The notes under the pieces were generated by a model that did not search any database, was not told where the DNA came from, and saw nothing but the letters and a program-made list of their open reading frames with translations. Source: Desulfobulbus_C sp964551175 (lineage in GTDB: Bacteria; Desulfobacterota; Desulfobulbia; Desulfobulbales; Desulfobulbaceae). From it: a stretch of 15,704 nt of DNA. The stretch spans positions 1 to 15,704 of the forward strand of contig CAZKBZ010000065.1 in NCBI GenBank assembly GCA_964551175.1, in the 5' to 3' direction. Numbering within the stretch: position 1 is the first letter of the stretch; every line of letters starts with the position of its first letter. Positions 1-10,400 of the stretch are shown piece after piece. The translations under genes and the position numbers were made by a program.

Positions 1-55
1 CAATGGTACCAACATTAACATGCGGCTTCGTCCGCTCAAATTTTTCCTTTGCCAT
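1..55 (-). CDS. tuf: Elongation factor Tu, 5' fragment (first 18 codons)
   Basis: EF-Tu is the GTPase that carries aminoacyl-tRNA to the ribosomal A site. Only the N-terminus is present: it reads MAKEKFERTKPHVNVGTI and is cut by the window edge just before the P-loop. This is the family's standard beginning, so identity is secure despite the length. It begins at an ATG preceded by a purine-rich AGAGGTAAGG, which serves as ribosome-binding site. It lies 31 bases downstream of the fusA stop, the usual fusA-tuf arrangement at the end of the str operon, and is probably co-transcribed with fusA. A second tuf fragment occurs at the opposite end of the window, so the genome has at least two tuf loci. 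The rest of the gene is outside the window. Confidence 0.95.
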   Translation of the reverse strand, partial: MAKEKFERTKPHVNVGTI

Positions 56-86
56 CTGCCTTACCTCTTGTCATTCAAGTCAAAGA

Positions 87-2165
87 CTAAACGCCTCGTA
101 TCTTATATATAATAGCTTCGGCCTGCCTGGCCGGAACTTCTGCAAATTCCTTGAACTGCATGGTAAATGTCGCCCTGCCCTGGGTCGCCGACCGCAGCGA
201 GGTCGAATAGCCGAACATTTCAGAAAGCGGCACAGTCGCCTTTACCACCTGAGAGTTTCGTTCAGCCTCAACTCCTTCCACCTGGGCCCGTTTCCTGTTG
301 AGGTCGTTGATAACCTCACCCATGTACTCTTCAGGGGTCACGACCTCAATTGCCATAACAGGTTCCAGCAGTACCGGCTTTCCCTGGGCAGCTGCTTTCC
401 GGCATGCCATGGTTGCGGCAACACCAAAGGCCATTTCAGTTGACGTATCCTCGTCATAGGATCCACCAACAAGCCTGACAGCCACATCAACCATCGGATA
501 TCCGATGAGCGGCCCCGAGTCTAGTGAGTCACGCACTCCCTTTTCAATGGCTTCCAGGAATGCAGGCGGAATCTGCTCATCTTTCACCAGGCTTTCAAAG
601 GTGATCCCGCTTCCCCGCTGCAGAGGAACGAGTTCAACTATGACATGACCATACTGGTCACGGCCACCACCCTGGGTTTCAAAGCGTCCTTCGCCTGTTG
701 CCGATTCGGTCAGGGTTTCCTTGTAAGCAACCTGCGGCGTTCCCACATTAGCCGATACCTTGAACTCCCTGATCAACCGGTCAACGATTATCTCCAGATG
801 CAGTTCACCCATGCCGGAAATAATCTGCTGACCCGTGTCCTCGTCCACCGAGATCTTAAAGCTCGGGTCTTCCCGGGCGATCTTATCAAGAGAGTCAGCA
901 AGCTTTCCCTCATCTGCCTTGGTCTTGGCCTCGATAGCCACACCAATAACAGGTTCAGGGAAATCCATGGTCTCAAGCACTATAAAATCACCGGACGTAC
1001 ACAGGGTATCTCCGGTGGTTGTAAACTTGAGTCCTACAACAGCGCCGATATCACCGGCACCGATGGACTCAACCTCCTCGCGTTTATTGGCGTGAAGTTT
1101 GAGCAGTTTCGAGATCTTTTCTTTCTTCCGCTTCAGCGGATTGAACACCTTGTCACCGACCTTGAGTTCACCGGAGTACACTCTGATGAAGGCAAGGTTG
1201 CCGACAAAGGGATCTGCCTGCAGCTTGAATACAAGTCCGCAGAACTTTTCACTCCTCTCAGGCTTACGGACAAGCGGCGCACCGTTCTTGTCCGTCCCCT
1301 CCATTGGGGGAACATCTACGGGTGAGGGCAGATACCATATAACCGCATCGAGAAGTGGCTGTACGCCTTTATTCTTAAAGGCTGAGCCACACAGTACTGG
1401 TACCAGCTCCAGCGCGATGGTAGCTTTTCTCAAAGCTTCGCGTATCTCACCGGGAGCGATCTCCTGATCTTCCAGGTATTTTTCCATGACCCCCTCATCG
1501 AAGTCGGCCAACTTCTCGAGGAGCGTCATACGGGCGGCCGATGATTTGCCCTGTAACTCTTCCGGGATTTCCTCTTCAGTTACTGTCAGTCCCATGGACT
1601 CCTCATCAAAGCGAAGCAGTTTCTGCTCGATGAGATCAATAACTCCTGAAAAGGTATCTTCACTGCCCACAGGCAATGTTACTGCAACCGGATTGGCACC
1701 AAGACGTTCTTCAATCTCCTGAACAGCTTTGTCAAAATCAGACCCGACCCGGTCCATCTTGTTGACAAAAGCTATTCTGGGAATCTTGTAATGATCCGCC
1801 TGACGCCATACGGTTTCCGACTGGGGCTCTACGCCGCCAACCGCACAGAAGACAGCAACTACGCCATCCAGCACCCGCAGGCATCGTTCCACCTCTACAG
1901 TGAAATCGACATGCCCGGGCGTGTCAATTATATTGATCCTGTGATCCTTCCAGAAGCAGGTTGTTGCAGCAGAGGTGATTGTTATTCCTCGTTCCTGCTC
2001 CTGCTCCATCCAGTCCATGACAGCAGCACCGTCATGAACTTCGCCGATCTTGTGGGACCGGCCTGTATAGTAGAGAATACGTTCAGTGGTTGTTGTTTTC
2101 CCGGCGTCGATATGGGCCATAATCCCGATATTGCGCACAAGGGATAATGATCCTGCCCCAGCCAC
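87..2165 (-). CDS. fusA: Elongation factor G
   Basis: EF-G is the cytoplasmic GTPase that drives tRNA-mRNA translocation and, with ribosome recycling factor, helps split ribosomes. The 692-residue product has the usual family length. Visible GTPase motifs are the P-loop AHIDAGKTT (residues 17-25), switch I around RGITITSAATT (59-69), DTPGH (81-85) and NKMD (135-138). The later EF-G domains follow, including the domain IV segment GRDQYGHVIVELVPL. The start is GTG. An in-frame TAA lies only two codons upstream, and the distance to RNIGIMAHID matches the family, so no earlier start is possible. The ribosome-binding site is weak (a CGGGA before the start). It follows rpsG after a 153-base gap containing a promoter-like element, and precedes tuf by 31 bases. 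The str-operon context supports the canonical translocase rather than an accessory EF-G paralogue. Confidence 0.98.
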   Translation of the reverse strand: MAGAGSLSLVRNIGIMAHIDAGKTTTTERILYYTGRSHKIGEVHDGAAVMDWMEQEQERGITITSAATTCFWKDHRINIIDTPGHVDFTVEVERCLRVLDGVVAVFCAVGGVEPQSETVWRQADHYKIPRIAFVNKMDRVGSDFDKAVQEIEERLGANPVAVTLPVGSEDTFSGVIDLIEQKLLRFDEESMGLTVTEEEIPEELQGKSSAARMTLLEKLADFDEGVMEKYLEDQEIAPGEIREALRKATIALELVPVLCGSAFKNKGVQPLLDAVIWYLPSPVDVPPMEGTDKNGAPLVRKPERSEKFCGLVFKLQADPFVGNLAFIRVYSGELKVGDKVFNPLKRKKEKISKLLKLHANKREEVESIGAGDIGAVVGLKFTTTGDTLCTSGDFIVLETMDFPEPVIGVAIEAKTKADEGKLADSLDKIAREDPSFKISVDEDTGQQIISGMGELHLEIIVDRLIREFKVSANVGTPQVAYKETLTESATGEGRFETQGGGRDQYGHVIVELVPLQRGSGITFESLVKDEQIPPAFLEAIEKGVRDSLDSGPLIGYPMVDVAVRLVGGSYDEDTSTEMAFGVAATMACRKAAAQGKPVLLEPVMAIEVVTPEEYMGEVINDLNRKRAQVEGVEAERNSQVVKATVPLSEMFGYSTSLRSATQGRATFTMQFKEFAEVPARQAEAIIYKIRGV

Positions 2166-2237
2166 TGTTTAGTCCCGTATACTCTGTAGTTATTCCTGAA
2201 CAATTCAACTCAATGCTGCCTGAAAAAAATGTTGCTC

Positions 2238-2266
2238 TATTTACAGCAGTACTGCAACGTTGTCAA
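2238..2266 (-). promoter_or_regulatory. Putative promoter in front of fusA
   Basis: On the minus strand a perfect -35 hexamer TTGACA (2261-2266) is followed by exactly 17 bases and then TAAATA (2238-2243), a weak -10 match. The predicted start is near 2230, leaving a leader of about 65 bases before fusA. The spacer contains a perfect 10-base palindrome, GCAGTACTGC (2246-2255). The sequence of the boxes is seen directly; promoter function is inferred and limited by the poor -10. It would provide extra fusA-tuf transcription beyond the str promoter. Confidence 0.4.
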
Positions 2267-2318
2267 TTACCTTTTACTCAGACAGTACACAAAAAAACTC
2301 TTTGCCCTCTTCAGGCCG

Positions 2319-2792
2319 CTACCAGCGATAGTGGGCAAATGCCTTGTTTGCTTCAGCCATCTTGTGGGTATCATCACGTTTCTTAACAGCGGCTCCACGG
2401 TTGTTGAAGGCATCCAGAATTTCCGCTGCAAGCTTATCCGACATTGACTGGCCGGAACGGCTCTTGGCAAAACCAATGATCCAGCGGATTGCCAGTGCGT
2501 TCCTGCGCTCGGGACGAACCTCAACCGGCACCTGATAGGTAGCACCACCCACCCGCCTGGACTTGACCTCTACCCGGGGACGTACATTTTCCATGGCAGT
2601 CTCAAACACGGTCAACGGTTCTTCATCCGTGATCTTACTCTCGATGACATCCATGGCATCGTAGAACAAACGACGGGCCAGTGTTTTTTTGCCGTCAAGC
2701 ATCAGCCCGTTGGTAAATTTGGAAACCAGCACCGAATTGAAGCGTGGATCCGCTGCAACCGGACGTTTACTCTTTAATTTCTTTCTCGGCAT
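2319..2792 (-). CDS. rpsG: 30S ribosomal protein S7
   Basis: S7 is a primary 16S rRNA-binding protein that nucleates assembly of the 30S head and lies at the E site near the decoding region. The 157-residue protein is the common bacterial length. It starts MPRKKLKSKRPVAADPRF and contains the conserved beta-hairpin and following helix at residues about 71-105 (RPRVEVKSRRVGGATYQVPV, then EVRPERRNALAIRW). It ends in the usual AEANKAFAHYRW tail. The ATG is preceded by GGAG at about 9 bases. The 33-base gap from rpsL indicates co-transcription. In other bacteria S7 is the autogenous repressor of the str operon, acting in the rpsL-rpsG spacer. The spacer here is too short for me to identify a convincing binding structure. 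Confidence 0.98.
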   Translation of the reverse strand: MPRKKLKSKRPVAADPRFNSVLVSKFTNGLMLDGKKTLARRLFYDAMDVIESKITDEEPLTVFETAMENVRPRVEVKSRRVGGATYQVPVEVRPERRNALAIRWIIGFAKSRSGQSMSDKLAAEILDAFNNRGAAVKKRDDTHKMAEANKAFAHYRW

Positions 2793-2825
2793 ATTCTATT
2801 ACTCCAATCAACCTGAATCCGGTTG

Positions 2826-3197
2826 CTATTTAGGCCGCTTGGCACCGTATTTGGACCGTCCCTTACGACGATCACTCACCCCGAGCGTATCCAGGGTTCC
2901 ACGAACGATATGATAGCGCACACCTGGAAGGTCCTTGACTCGACCGCCGCGAATGAGCACAACCGAATGCTCCTGCAGGTTATGACCGATACCCGGGATA
3001 TAGGTTGTAACCTCAATGCCGTTGGTCAAGCGGACCCTGGCAACTTTACGAAGAGCCGAATTCGGCTTCTTGGGTGTTGTCGTGTATACGCGTACACAGA
3101 CCCCCCGCTTCTGCGGACAGTTCTTCAGCGCCGGAGTGTCCGATCGCTTGGTCTGTTTTTTTCGTCTCTTCCTGACGAGCTGATTAATTGTGGGCAT
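2826..3197 (-). CDS. rpsL: 30S ribosomal protein S12
   Basis: S12 sits at the decoding centre of the small subunit and controls translational accuracy. The 123-residue protein starts MPTINQLVRK, and this ATG is chosen because AAAGGAG lies correctly spaced before it. A TTG six codons further upstream is in frame, but it would place the start before that ribosome-binding site. Key features are the VYTTTPKKPNSALRK loop with K43 and K44, and GGRVKDLPGVRYH with K88 and D89. These positions are wild type for streptomycin sensitivity, and D89 is the residue modified by RimO in other bacteria. It is the first gene after a near-consensus promoter at 3268-3296, so it probably begins the str transcript, while also receiving read-through from rpoC. 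Confidence 0.98.
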   Translation of the reverse strand: MPTINQLVRKRRKKQTKRSDTPALKNCPQKRGVCVRVYTTTPKKPNSALRKVARVRLTNGIEVTTYIPGIGHNLQEHSVVLIRGGRVKDLPGVRYHIVRGTLDTLGVSDRRKGRSKYGAKRPK

Positions 3198-3267
3198 GCA
3201 AACCACTCCTTTCAAAAATAATACAACCTACCCGCCTCACACTTGTATGGTGAGCACGAAAGGCAAG

Positions 3268-3296
3268 ATAATATCGCAGAGATCAAACCCTGTCAA
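3268..3296 (-). promoter_or_regulatory. Strong sigma70-type promoter for the str operon
   Basis: On the minus strand TTGACA (3291-3296) is followed by a 17-base spacer and TATTAT (3268-3273). That is a perfect -35, the optimal spacing and a 5-of-6 match to the -10. It lies in the 112-base gap between the rpoC stop and the rpsL start, exactly where a str promoter is expected. The predicted start is near 3260, giving a leader of about 60 bases. That leader includes a short hairpin with CTCAC/GTGAG arms (3236-3240 and 3250-3254), then the rpsL ribosome-binding site. The sequence match is direct; activity is inferred. Confidence 0.82.
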
Positions 3297-3309
3297 CCAT
3301 AAAAAGTAT

Positions 3310-6300
3310 TTACTGCTCACTGTTGATACGATACCGCGGCAGGCCGGTACCGGCAGAGATGAACCGTCCCATGATGACATTCTCCTTCAGACCGTCCAGG
3401 GTATCCACCTTGCCGGCCATGGCTGCATTGGTCAGTACCTTGGTCGTCTCCTGGAAGGAAGCAGCCGAGATGAATGAGTCTGTTGACAGGGAGGCTTTGG
3501 TCACACCCAACAGCAGCGGCTCAGCTGAAGCGGGCTGCAGCCCTTCCGCCCGTACCCTCTCATTTTCTTCATAAAATCTCCACTTTTCAACCTGCTGGTC
3601 CAGCATGAACCTGGTGTCACCGGCATCTGTGACCTTGACCCTTTTCAGCATCTGGCGGACAATGGTCTCAATATGCTTGTCATTAATTTTTACACCCTGC
3701 AGTCGATACACTTCCTGGATCTCGTCAACCAGAAAACGGGCAAGCTCCTCTTCACCCTTGATACGCAGGATATCGTTGGGCAGGATGGTTCCATCCATCA
3801 GTTTGTCTCCGGCCTTGACAATGTCTCCTTCATACACGGTGATATGTTTTGCCTTCGGCACCAGATATTCCCTGGGTTCACCCGCTTCAGGTGTTATGAC
3901 TACCCTGCGTTTTCCTTTAAGTTCCTTGCCAAAACTGACCCGGCCACCAATTTCGGTAACGATTGCCTGCTCCTTGGGTTTACGCACCTCGAAAAGTTCG
4001 GCAACGCGGGGCAGACCACCGGTAATATCCTTGGTTTTAGTCGTCTCACGCGGAATCTTGGCAATAACCGTACCCGGGGTAATCTCCTCTCCCTCGTCAA
4101 CGGTGATGATCGTTCCTACCGGCAGAGAGTAGCGGGCTTCATGGTCACCGCCCGGAAGTTTTTTGGTCCGTCCACGTCCATCTTTTATCGAAATACGCGA
4201 ACTTCTATTCTTGGCAGTTGTAGAATGAATGATAACCTTGGAGGCCTTGCCGGTTACCTGGTCAACCCTCTCCTGCATGGTTTCGCCTTCAACCACGTCA
4301 CCGTACTTGATCCTGCCACCCACTTCCGCCACAATGGGGATTGAGAAGGCATCCCAGTCGGCTATCACCGTCCCGGGTTCCACTTTGGCACCATCCTCAA
4401 CCTTGAGCTCAGCACCGTAGGGAACCGGAAAACGCTCGCGGTCAATACCCTGGTCATCTATAATCGTAATTTCAGAATTCCGGTTCATGACCACATGAAA
4501 GCCTTCTGCATTTTTAACAGAGTGCAGTTGCTGGTACTTGACAATACCACCGCGCTGGCTGCGAACCTCTGCCTGTTCAACAGCCCGGCTGGCTGTTCCA
4601 CCGATATGAAAGGTACGCATGGTCAACTGAGTGCCGGGCTCACCAATGGACTGGGCAGCAATGATACCCACTGCCTCGCCGATGTTAACCATGTGGCCGC
4701 GGCCGAGATCACGACCGTAACACATGACGCAGACTCCCCGTTTGGCCTCGCAGGTAAGCACGGAACGAATCTTGACCCGATCAATACCGGCAGCTTCAAT
4801 GGCCTCGACCTTTTCTTCCGTTATCTCGGTATCCATCTCAACTAAAACTTTACCACTATGCGGATCAATGATATCATCACTGGCTACCCTGCCCAGGATT
4901 CGCTCTCCTATGCGAACGATCACCTCTCCACCGTCCAGCAGAGGCTCCGCCAGGGTATAACGCATGGTGCCGCAGTCTTTTTCAACAATGGTTGAATCCT
5001 GGGAGACATCCACCAGACGCCTTGTCAGGTAACCGGAGTTTGCTGTTTTAAGAGCCGTATCAGCAAGTCCCTTACGAGCACCATGTGTAGAAATAAAGTA
5101 TTCAAGTACGGTCAACCCTTCACGGAAGTTGGCCTTGATCGGAGTTTCGATGATCTCACCCGTTGGCTTGGCCATCAGGCCGCGCATACCGGCCAGCTGC
5201 CTGATCTGGTCCTTTGAACCACGGGCACCTGAATCTGCCATGATAAAAACCGAGTTGAAGCTCTTGAGCTCCTGGATTTTGCCTTCACTGTCAGGGGCAT
5301 ACTCCACCGCCATCTCATCCATCATCTCCTTAGTGATCTTGTCGGTGGCCTTGGACCAGATGTCGACAATCTTATTGTACTTCTCACCATCGGTGATCAG
5401 ACCGTCGGAATACTGCTGATCAACCTCGGCGGCTTCCCGCTCCGACTCTTCAACAAAATCTTCCTTGGCAACAGGAATCTTCATGTCATTGATGCAGATG
5501 GAGATACCGGCAAGCGTTGCCTGCTCATAGCCCAGGTCCTTCAGGCGATCCGCCAGGATAACCGTATCCTTTGTACCGGCATGACGATAGGTGTAATCAA
5601 TCAGAAAACCGAGTTCCTTCTTGGACAACTCCTTGTTCACCAGGGCAAAGGGAATGGTCTCAGGCAGTAATTCGCCGACAAGGATCCGGCCCATGGTGGT
5701 GTCAACCAGTTCACCATCAAGGCGTACCTTTACCTTTGCCTGCAGATGTACAACGCCATGATCATAGGCCATGCGCGCTTCACCGGGTGAACTGAAAACA
5801 GACCCCTCGCCTGCAACAGCCACCCGTTCCCTGGTCATATAGTAGAGCCCGAGAACAATATCCTGACTCGGAATAATGACCGGATTACCGCTTGCAGGAG
5901 AAAGGATATTGTTGGTGGACATCATCAGAACCCGTGCCTCAACCTGTGCCTCGACAGACAGAGGGACATGAACGGCCATCTGATCACCGTCAAAGTCGGC
6001 ATTGAACGCCGCACAGACCAGAGGATGAAGCTGGATAGCCTTTCCCTCGATCAGAACCACTTCAAAGGCCTGCATCCCAAGCCTGTGCAGGGTGGGTGCA
6101 CGGTTGAGAATAACCGGATACTCCCGCACGATATCATCGAGCACATCCCAGACCTCTCTGGACCCCTTTTCCACCATCTTACGGGCACTCTTGATGGTGG
6201 TGACAAGCCCCTTGGTCTCGAGCTTGTTGTAAATAAAAGGTTTGAACAGCTCCAGGGCCATTTTCTTGGGCAGGCCGCACTGGTGCAGCCGCAAATGCGG

Positions 6301-7374
6301 TCCGACAACGATAACGGAACGACCGGAATAGTCGACACGTTTACCAAGCAGGTTCTGACGGAAACGCCCCTGCTTGCCTTTAAGCATGTCTGAAAGCGAT
6401 TTCAGAGGTCGTTTGTTGGGGCCTGTTATGGTCCGTCCCCGACGTCCGTTGTCAAAAAGGACATCCACAGCTTCCTGCAGCATCCGCTTTTCATTACGGA
6501 TAATAATATCAGGAGCATCAAGCTCAATCAGCCGTTTCAAACGGTTGTTGCGGTTGATAACCCTGCGGTACAGGTCATTCAGGTCCGAGGTGGCAAAGCG
6601 GCCTCCTTCCAGCGGCACAAGGGGACGAAGATCAGGCGGCAGGACCGGAATCACTTCCAGTATCATCCATTCAGGGCGGTTCCCGGAATCACGAAATGCC
6701 TCCACAACGTTCAGCCGTTTCCCATACTTGGTCCGCTTGGTCTTGGAACCGGTCTCCTTCATATCCTTACGCAACTGCGCGGAAAGCTCAGGCAGATCAA
6801 GATCCATCAGCATTTCACGTATGGCTTCTGCGCCGATACCTACCTTGAACTTACCCGGATGGAGCTCCAGGTTGTTGCGGTACTCTTCTTCATTGAGCAA
6901 ACTGCCGACCGGCAGGGTTTCAACTTCCGAACGAATGACGGCATACGATTCAAAGTAGAGTATCCGTTCCAGCTGCTTAAGCGTCATATCCAGAATCGCA
7001 CCGATCTTAGACGGCAGCGATTTCAAAAACCAGATATGGGCCACCGGGGCAGCCAGTTCAATATGACCCAGCCGTTCCCGGCGGACCTTGGACTGGATAA
7101 CCTCAACCCCGCATTTTTCACAGACAACACCACGGTGCTTCATGCGTTTGTATTTGCCGCAGTTGCACTCGTAATCCTTGACCGGACCAAAAATCTTAGC
7201 ACAGAACAGACCGTCACGCTCAGGTTTGAATGTCCGGTAGTTAATGGTCTCCGGTTTTTTCACCTCACCATGTGACCACTCAAGGATCTTTGCCGGGGAG
7301 GCAAGGGAGATCTTTACCTTATTAAAATTAACTGGTCCTTTCGGTGTATTAAAGAAGTTGAACAGTTCTTGCAC
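3310..7374 (-). CDS. rpoC: DNA-directed RNA polymerase beta' subunit
   Basis: This is the largest subunit of RNA polymerase and holds half of the active site. The product is 1354 residues. The N-terminal zinc ribbon has C70, C72, C85 and C88. The catalytic NADFDGDQM carries the Mg-binding aspartates D460, D462 and D464. The bridge helix spans about 754-790. The second zinc site is C801, C875, C882 and C885, and the trigger loop begins near 900-926 (AVGIIAAQSIGEPGTQLTMR, then TFHIGG). A long insert resembling the proteobacterial SI3 module follows, before the conserved ITGGLPRVAELFE region. The C-terminus is shorter than in Escherichia coli. The start is GTG, supported by GAGAGGA about 9 bases upstream and by alignment of MQELFNFF with the family. 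It follows rpoB by 94 bases and is co-transcribed with it. Confidence 0.99.
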   Translation of the reverse strand: MQELFNFFNTPKGPVNFNKVKISLASPAKILEWSHGEVKKPETINYRTFKPERDGLFCAKIFGPVKDYECNCGKYKRMKHRGVVCEKCGVEVIQSKVRRERLGHIELAAPVAHIWFLKSLPSKIGAILDMTLKQLERILYFESYAVIRSEVETLPVGSLLNEEEYRNNLELHPGKFKVGIGAEAIREMLMDLDLPELSAQLRKDMKETGSKTKRTKYGKRLNVVEAFRDSGNRPEWMILEVIPVLPPDLRPLVPLEGGRFATSDLNDLYRRVINRNNRLKRLIELDAPDIIIRNEKRMLQEAVDVLFDNGRRGRTITGPNKRPLKSLSDMLKGKQGRFRQNLLGKRVDYSGRSVIVVGPHLRLHQCGLPKKMALELFKPFIYNKLETKGLVTTIKSARKMVEKGSREVWDVLDDIVREYPVILNRAPTLHRLGMQAFEVVLIEGKAIQLHPLVCAAFNADFDGDQMAVHVPLSVEAQVEARVLMMSTNNILSPASGNPVIIPSQDIVLGLYYMTRERVAVAGEGSVFSSPGEARMAYDHGVVHLQAKVKVRLDGELVDTTMGRILVGELLPETIPFALVNKELSKKELGFLIDYTYRHAGTKDTVILADRLKDLGYEQATLAGISICINDMKIPVAKEDFVEESEREAAEVDQQYSDGLITDGEKYNKIVDIWSKATDKITKEMMDEMAVEYAPDSEGKIQELKSFNSVFIMADSGARGSKDQIRQLAGMRGLMAKPTGEIIETPIKANFREGLTVLEYFISTHGARKGLADTALKTANSGYLTRRLVDVSQDSTIVEKDCGTMRYTLAEPLLDGGEVIVRIGERILGRVASDDIIDPHSGKVLVEMDTEITEEKVEAIEAAGIDRVKIRSVLTCEAKRGVCVMCYGRDLGRGHMVNIGEAVGIIAAQSIGEPGTQLTMRTFHIGGTASRAVEQAEVRSQRGGIVKYQQLHSVKNAEGFHVVMNRNSEITIIDDQGIDRERFPVPYGAELKVEDGAKVEPGTVIADWDAFSIPIVAEVGGRIKYGDVVEGETMQERVDQVTGKASKVIIHSTTAKNRSSRISIKDGRGRTKKLPGGDHEARYSLPVGTIITVDEGEEITPGTVIAKIPRETTKTKDITGGLPRVAELFEVRKPKEQAIVTEIGGRVSFGKELKGKRRVVITPEAGEPREYLVPKAKHITVYEGDIVKAGDKLMDGTILPNDILRIKGEEELARFLVDEIQEVYRLQGVKINDKHIETIVRQMLKRVKVTDAGDTRFMLDQQVEKWRFYEENERVRAEGLQPASAEPLLLGVTKASLSTDSFISAASFQETTKVLTNAAMAGKVDTLDGLKENVIMGRFISAGTGLPRYRINSEQ

Positions 7375-7468
7375 GAAGATTATCCTCTCTTGTTCTTATA
7401 CCTGCTTTACTTGTGCGGGAAGCATCCTGCCGCCCCCGACAGCCGTCATTCTCCGGTTCCGGTTTCTG

Positions 7469-10400
7469 CTACTCAAGCAGCTCGACATCCAGACACAACC
7501 CTTTCAGCTCTTTGACGAGCACATGGAATGACTCGGGCAGACCGGTTGTAAGGAAGTTATTTCCCTTGACGATCTTCTCATACATGGTGGTACGTCCTTC
7601 AACATCATCGGACTTGACGGTGAGAAACTCTTTGAGCGTATAAGCAGCGCCATAGGCCTCCATGGCCCAGACCTCCATCTCACCAAGCCGCTGACCGCCG
7701 AACTGAGCCTTGCCACCCAACGGCTGCTGGGTAACCAGGGAGTAGGGGCCGGTGGAGCGGGCATGAATCTTGTTATCAACCAGATGATGCAGTTTGAGGA
7801 CATACATGGTACCCACGGTAATCTGGTTGTCAAACCTGTCACCGGTCAAGCCGTCATACAGTGTTGACTGGCCGACCTCATGGACTCCGGCTTCAGTAAG
7901 TAACCGTCGGATCTCCTCTTCAGAGGCGCCGTCGAACACCGGCGTAGCCATGTGGATGCCATGCCCGTACTTGCGCATCTTGTCCACCAGTTCTTCATCG
8001 GTCAGCCCTCTGGTGAGCGCATTGTATTCATCCTTAGAATAGATTGCCTGCAGTCGCTCTTTGATCTGCTTGACCTCATTTTCCTGGGCCAGTTTCTGAA
8101 TCTGCTCACCCAGCCGTTTAGCGGCAAAACCAAGATGACACTCAAGCACCTGGCCAACGTTCATACGGGAGGGAACACCCAGCGGATTCAGGACCATGTC
8201 AACAGTGGTGCCGTCAGCAAAGAATGGCATATCCTCTTCCGGCAGCAGGCGGGAGACAACACCCTTGTTGCCGTGACGACCGGCCATCTTGTCGCCCACA
8301 GAGAGCTTACGCTTGGTGGCAACATAGATCTTGACCATCTTCACTACGCCTGGGGGCAGGTCATCACCCTTTTCCATCCGTTCAACAATACCCTCATACC
8401 GTTCACGGACTGCCTGGGCCTGCCGGCTGTAATTGTTAAAGATTTCTTCCAGCTGATCCTCGTACTTGGAGCGCTCGGAAAATTCAAGGCCACGCAACCG
8501 CTGAAAAGCAACCTGATCCACGACCTCGGCTGTCAGTTTTTTTCCCAGCTTGAGCAGAACCTTGCCCTTTTTATCCTTGATATCCGCCTTGACCGTACGA
8601 CCGACCAGCAGGTCGGACAGGGTTTTGCGTACGCCTTTTTTCAGGCTGCTGAGCTCATCGTTCATATCACGATTGAGGCGGCTGATTTCCTCATCCTCAA
8701 TCATCATGGTCCGCTCATCCTTATCCACACCCTTGCGGGAGAAGACCTTGGCGTCAATGACCACACCTTCAACACCGGGCGGGACACGCAGGGATGAATC
8801 TTTGACATCACCGGCCTTTTCGCCGAAGATTGCCCGCAGCAGTTTCTCCTCCGGAGAAAGCATGGTCTCACCCTTGGGCGTCACCTTGCCCACCAGCATG
8901 TCACCGGCACTGACCTCCGCACCGATCCGGATGATACCTGAGTCGTCCAGATTGCGCAGGGCTTCATCACCGACATTGGGAATATCGCGTGTGATCTCTT
9001 CCTTGCCCAGTTTGGTATCCCTGGCCATGGTCTCGAAAATTTCGATATGGACCGAGGTAAAGGTATCTTCCTTGAGCAGCCGCTCATTGATGAGAATGGA
9101 ATCCTCAAAGTTGTAACCACGCCAGGGCATAAAGGCGATGGTCACGTTCTTGCCCAGGGCCAGTTCACCCATCTCGACAGAGGATCCATCTGCCAGCACA
9201 TCTCCTTTCTCTACCCGTTCTCCGGGCAGAACAAGCGGTTTCTGGTTAAAACAGGTGTTCTGGTTGGACTTTTTATACTTGGACAGACGATATACCCCGA
9301 TACCGGTATCAAAACCATCCGTTCCCGGCTCATCATAGCGCACAACGATCCGGTTGGCGTCAACCTCTTCCACAACTCCGGCTCCTCCAGCCAGCAGGCA
9401 GGCGCCGGAATCCTGGGCCACATACTTCTCCACCCCGGTTCCCACAAGCGGAGATGCAGTCTTAAGCAGCGGAACAGCCTGGCGCTGCATGTTGGAACCC
9501 ATCAGAGCCCGGTTGGCGTCATCATTGTCCAGAAAAGGAATCAGAGAAGCTGCCACGGAAACCAGCTGGTTGGGGGCGACATCCATGGCCGTCACCTCAT
9601 CGGCTGAAACAGTGACAACCTCGCCATCAAGACGCGCAATGAGGGTATCATCCACAATTACCTTATCATCTTTCAGCGTAACTTTCGCCGGGGCCACGAT
9701 CTCGGCCTGCTCCTGCAGGGCTGTAAAGTCCTTGACCTCGTCAGTAACCTCGCGGTCCTTGACAATCCGGTACGGAGTCTCGATAAACCCGTAGGGATTC
9801 ACCTTTGCATATGTCGCCAGGGAGACAATAAGACCGATGTTGGGTCCCTCAGGGGTCTCGACCGGACAGATGCGCCCGTAATGCGTCGGGTGAACATCAC
9901 GGACTTCGAATCCGGCGCGTTCACGGGACAATCCTCCAGGTCCCAGAGCAGACAGGCGACGCTTATGGGTCACCTCGGACAACGGGTTGGTCTGATCCAT
10001 GAACTGGGACAGCTGGGAAGTGCCGAAAAACTCTTTAATGGCGGCAGTGACCGGCTTGGGATTCACCAGGTCATGGGGCATCAGGGTTTCGATCTCCTGC
10101 AGGCTCATCCGCTCCTTGATGGCACGCTCCATCCTGACCAGCCCCATGCGGTACTGATTTTCACAGAGTTCACCCACTGTCCGTACCCGCCGGTTCCCAA
10201 GATGATCAATGTCATCTCCGTCACGCAGGTTATCTTTCAACCGGACCAGATGCTTGACACCGAGAAGAATATCCTCCTTGGTCAGCGTTCTCTGCTCAAT
10301 GGGAGTATCAACTCCAAGCTTGGAGTTGATCTTGTAACGGCCGACCACGGACAGATCGTATGTTGCCGGATCAAAAAACAGTTTATCAAAAAACGCCTGG

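Noticed and set aside
645..1325. Plus-strand 226-codon open frame opposite fusA
   Set aside because: It lies wholly within the intact fusA, has no plausible ribosome-binding site that I can see and no family resemblance.
3198..3215. TTG start extending S12 by six residues
   Set aside because: The extension would be encoded by the ribosome-binding site itself; the ATG at 3197 matches all S12 homologues.
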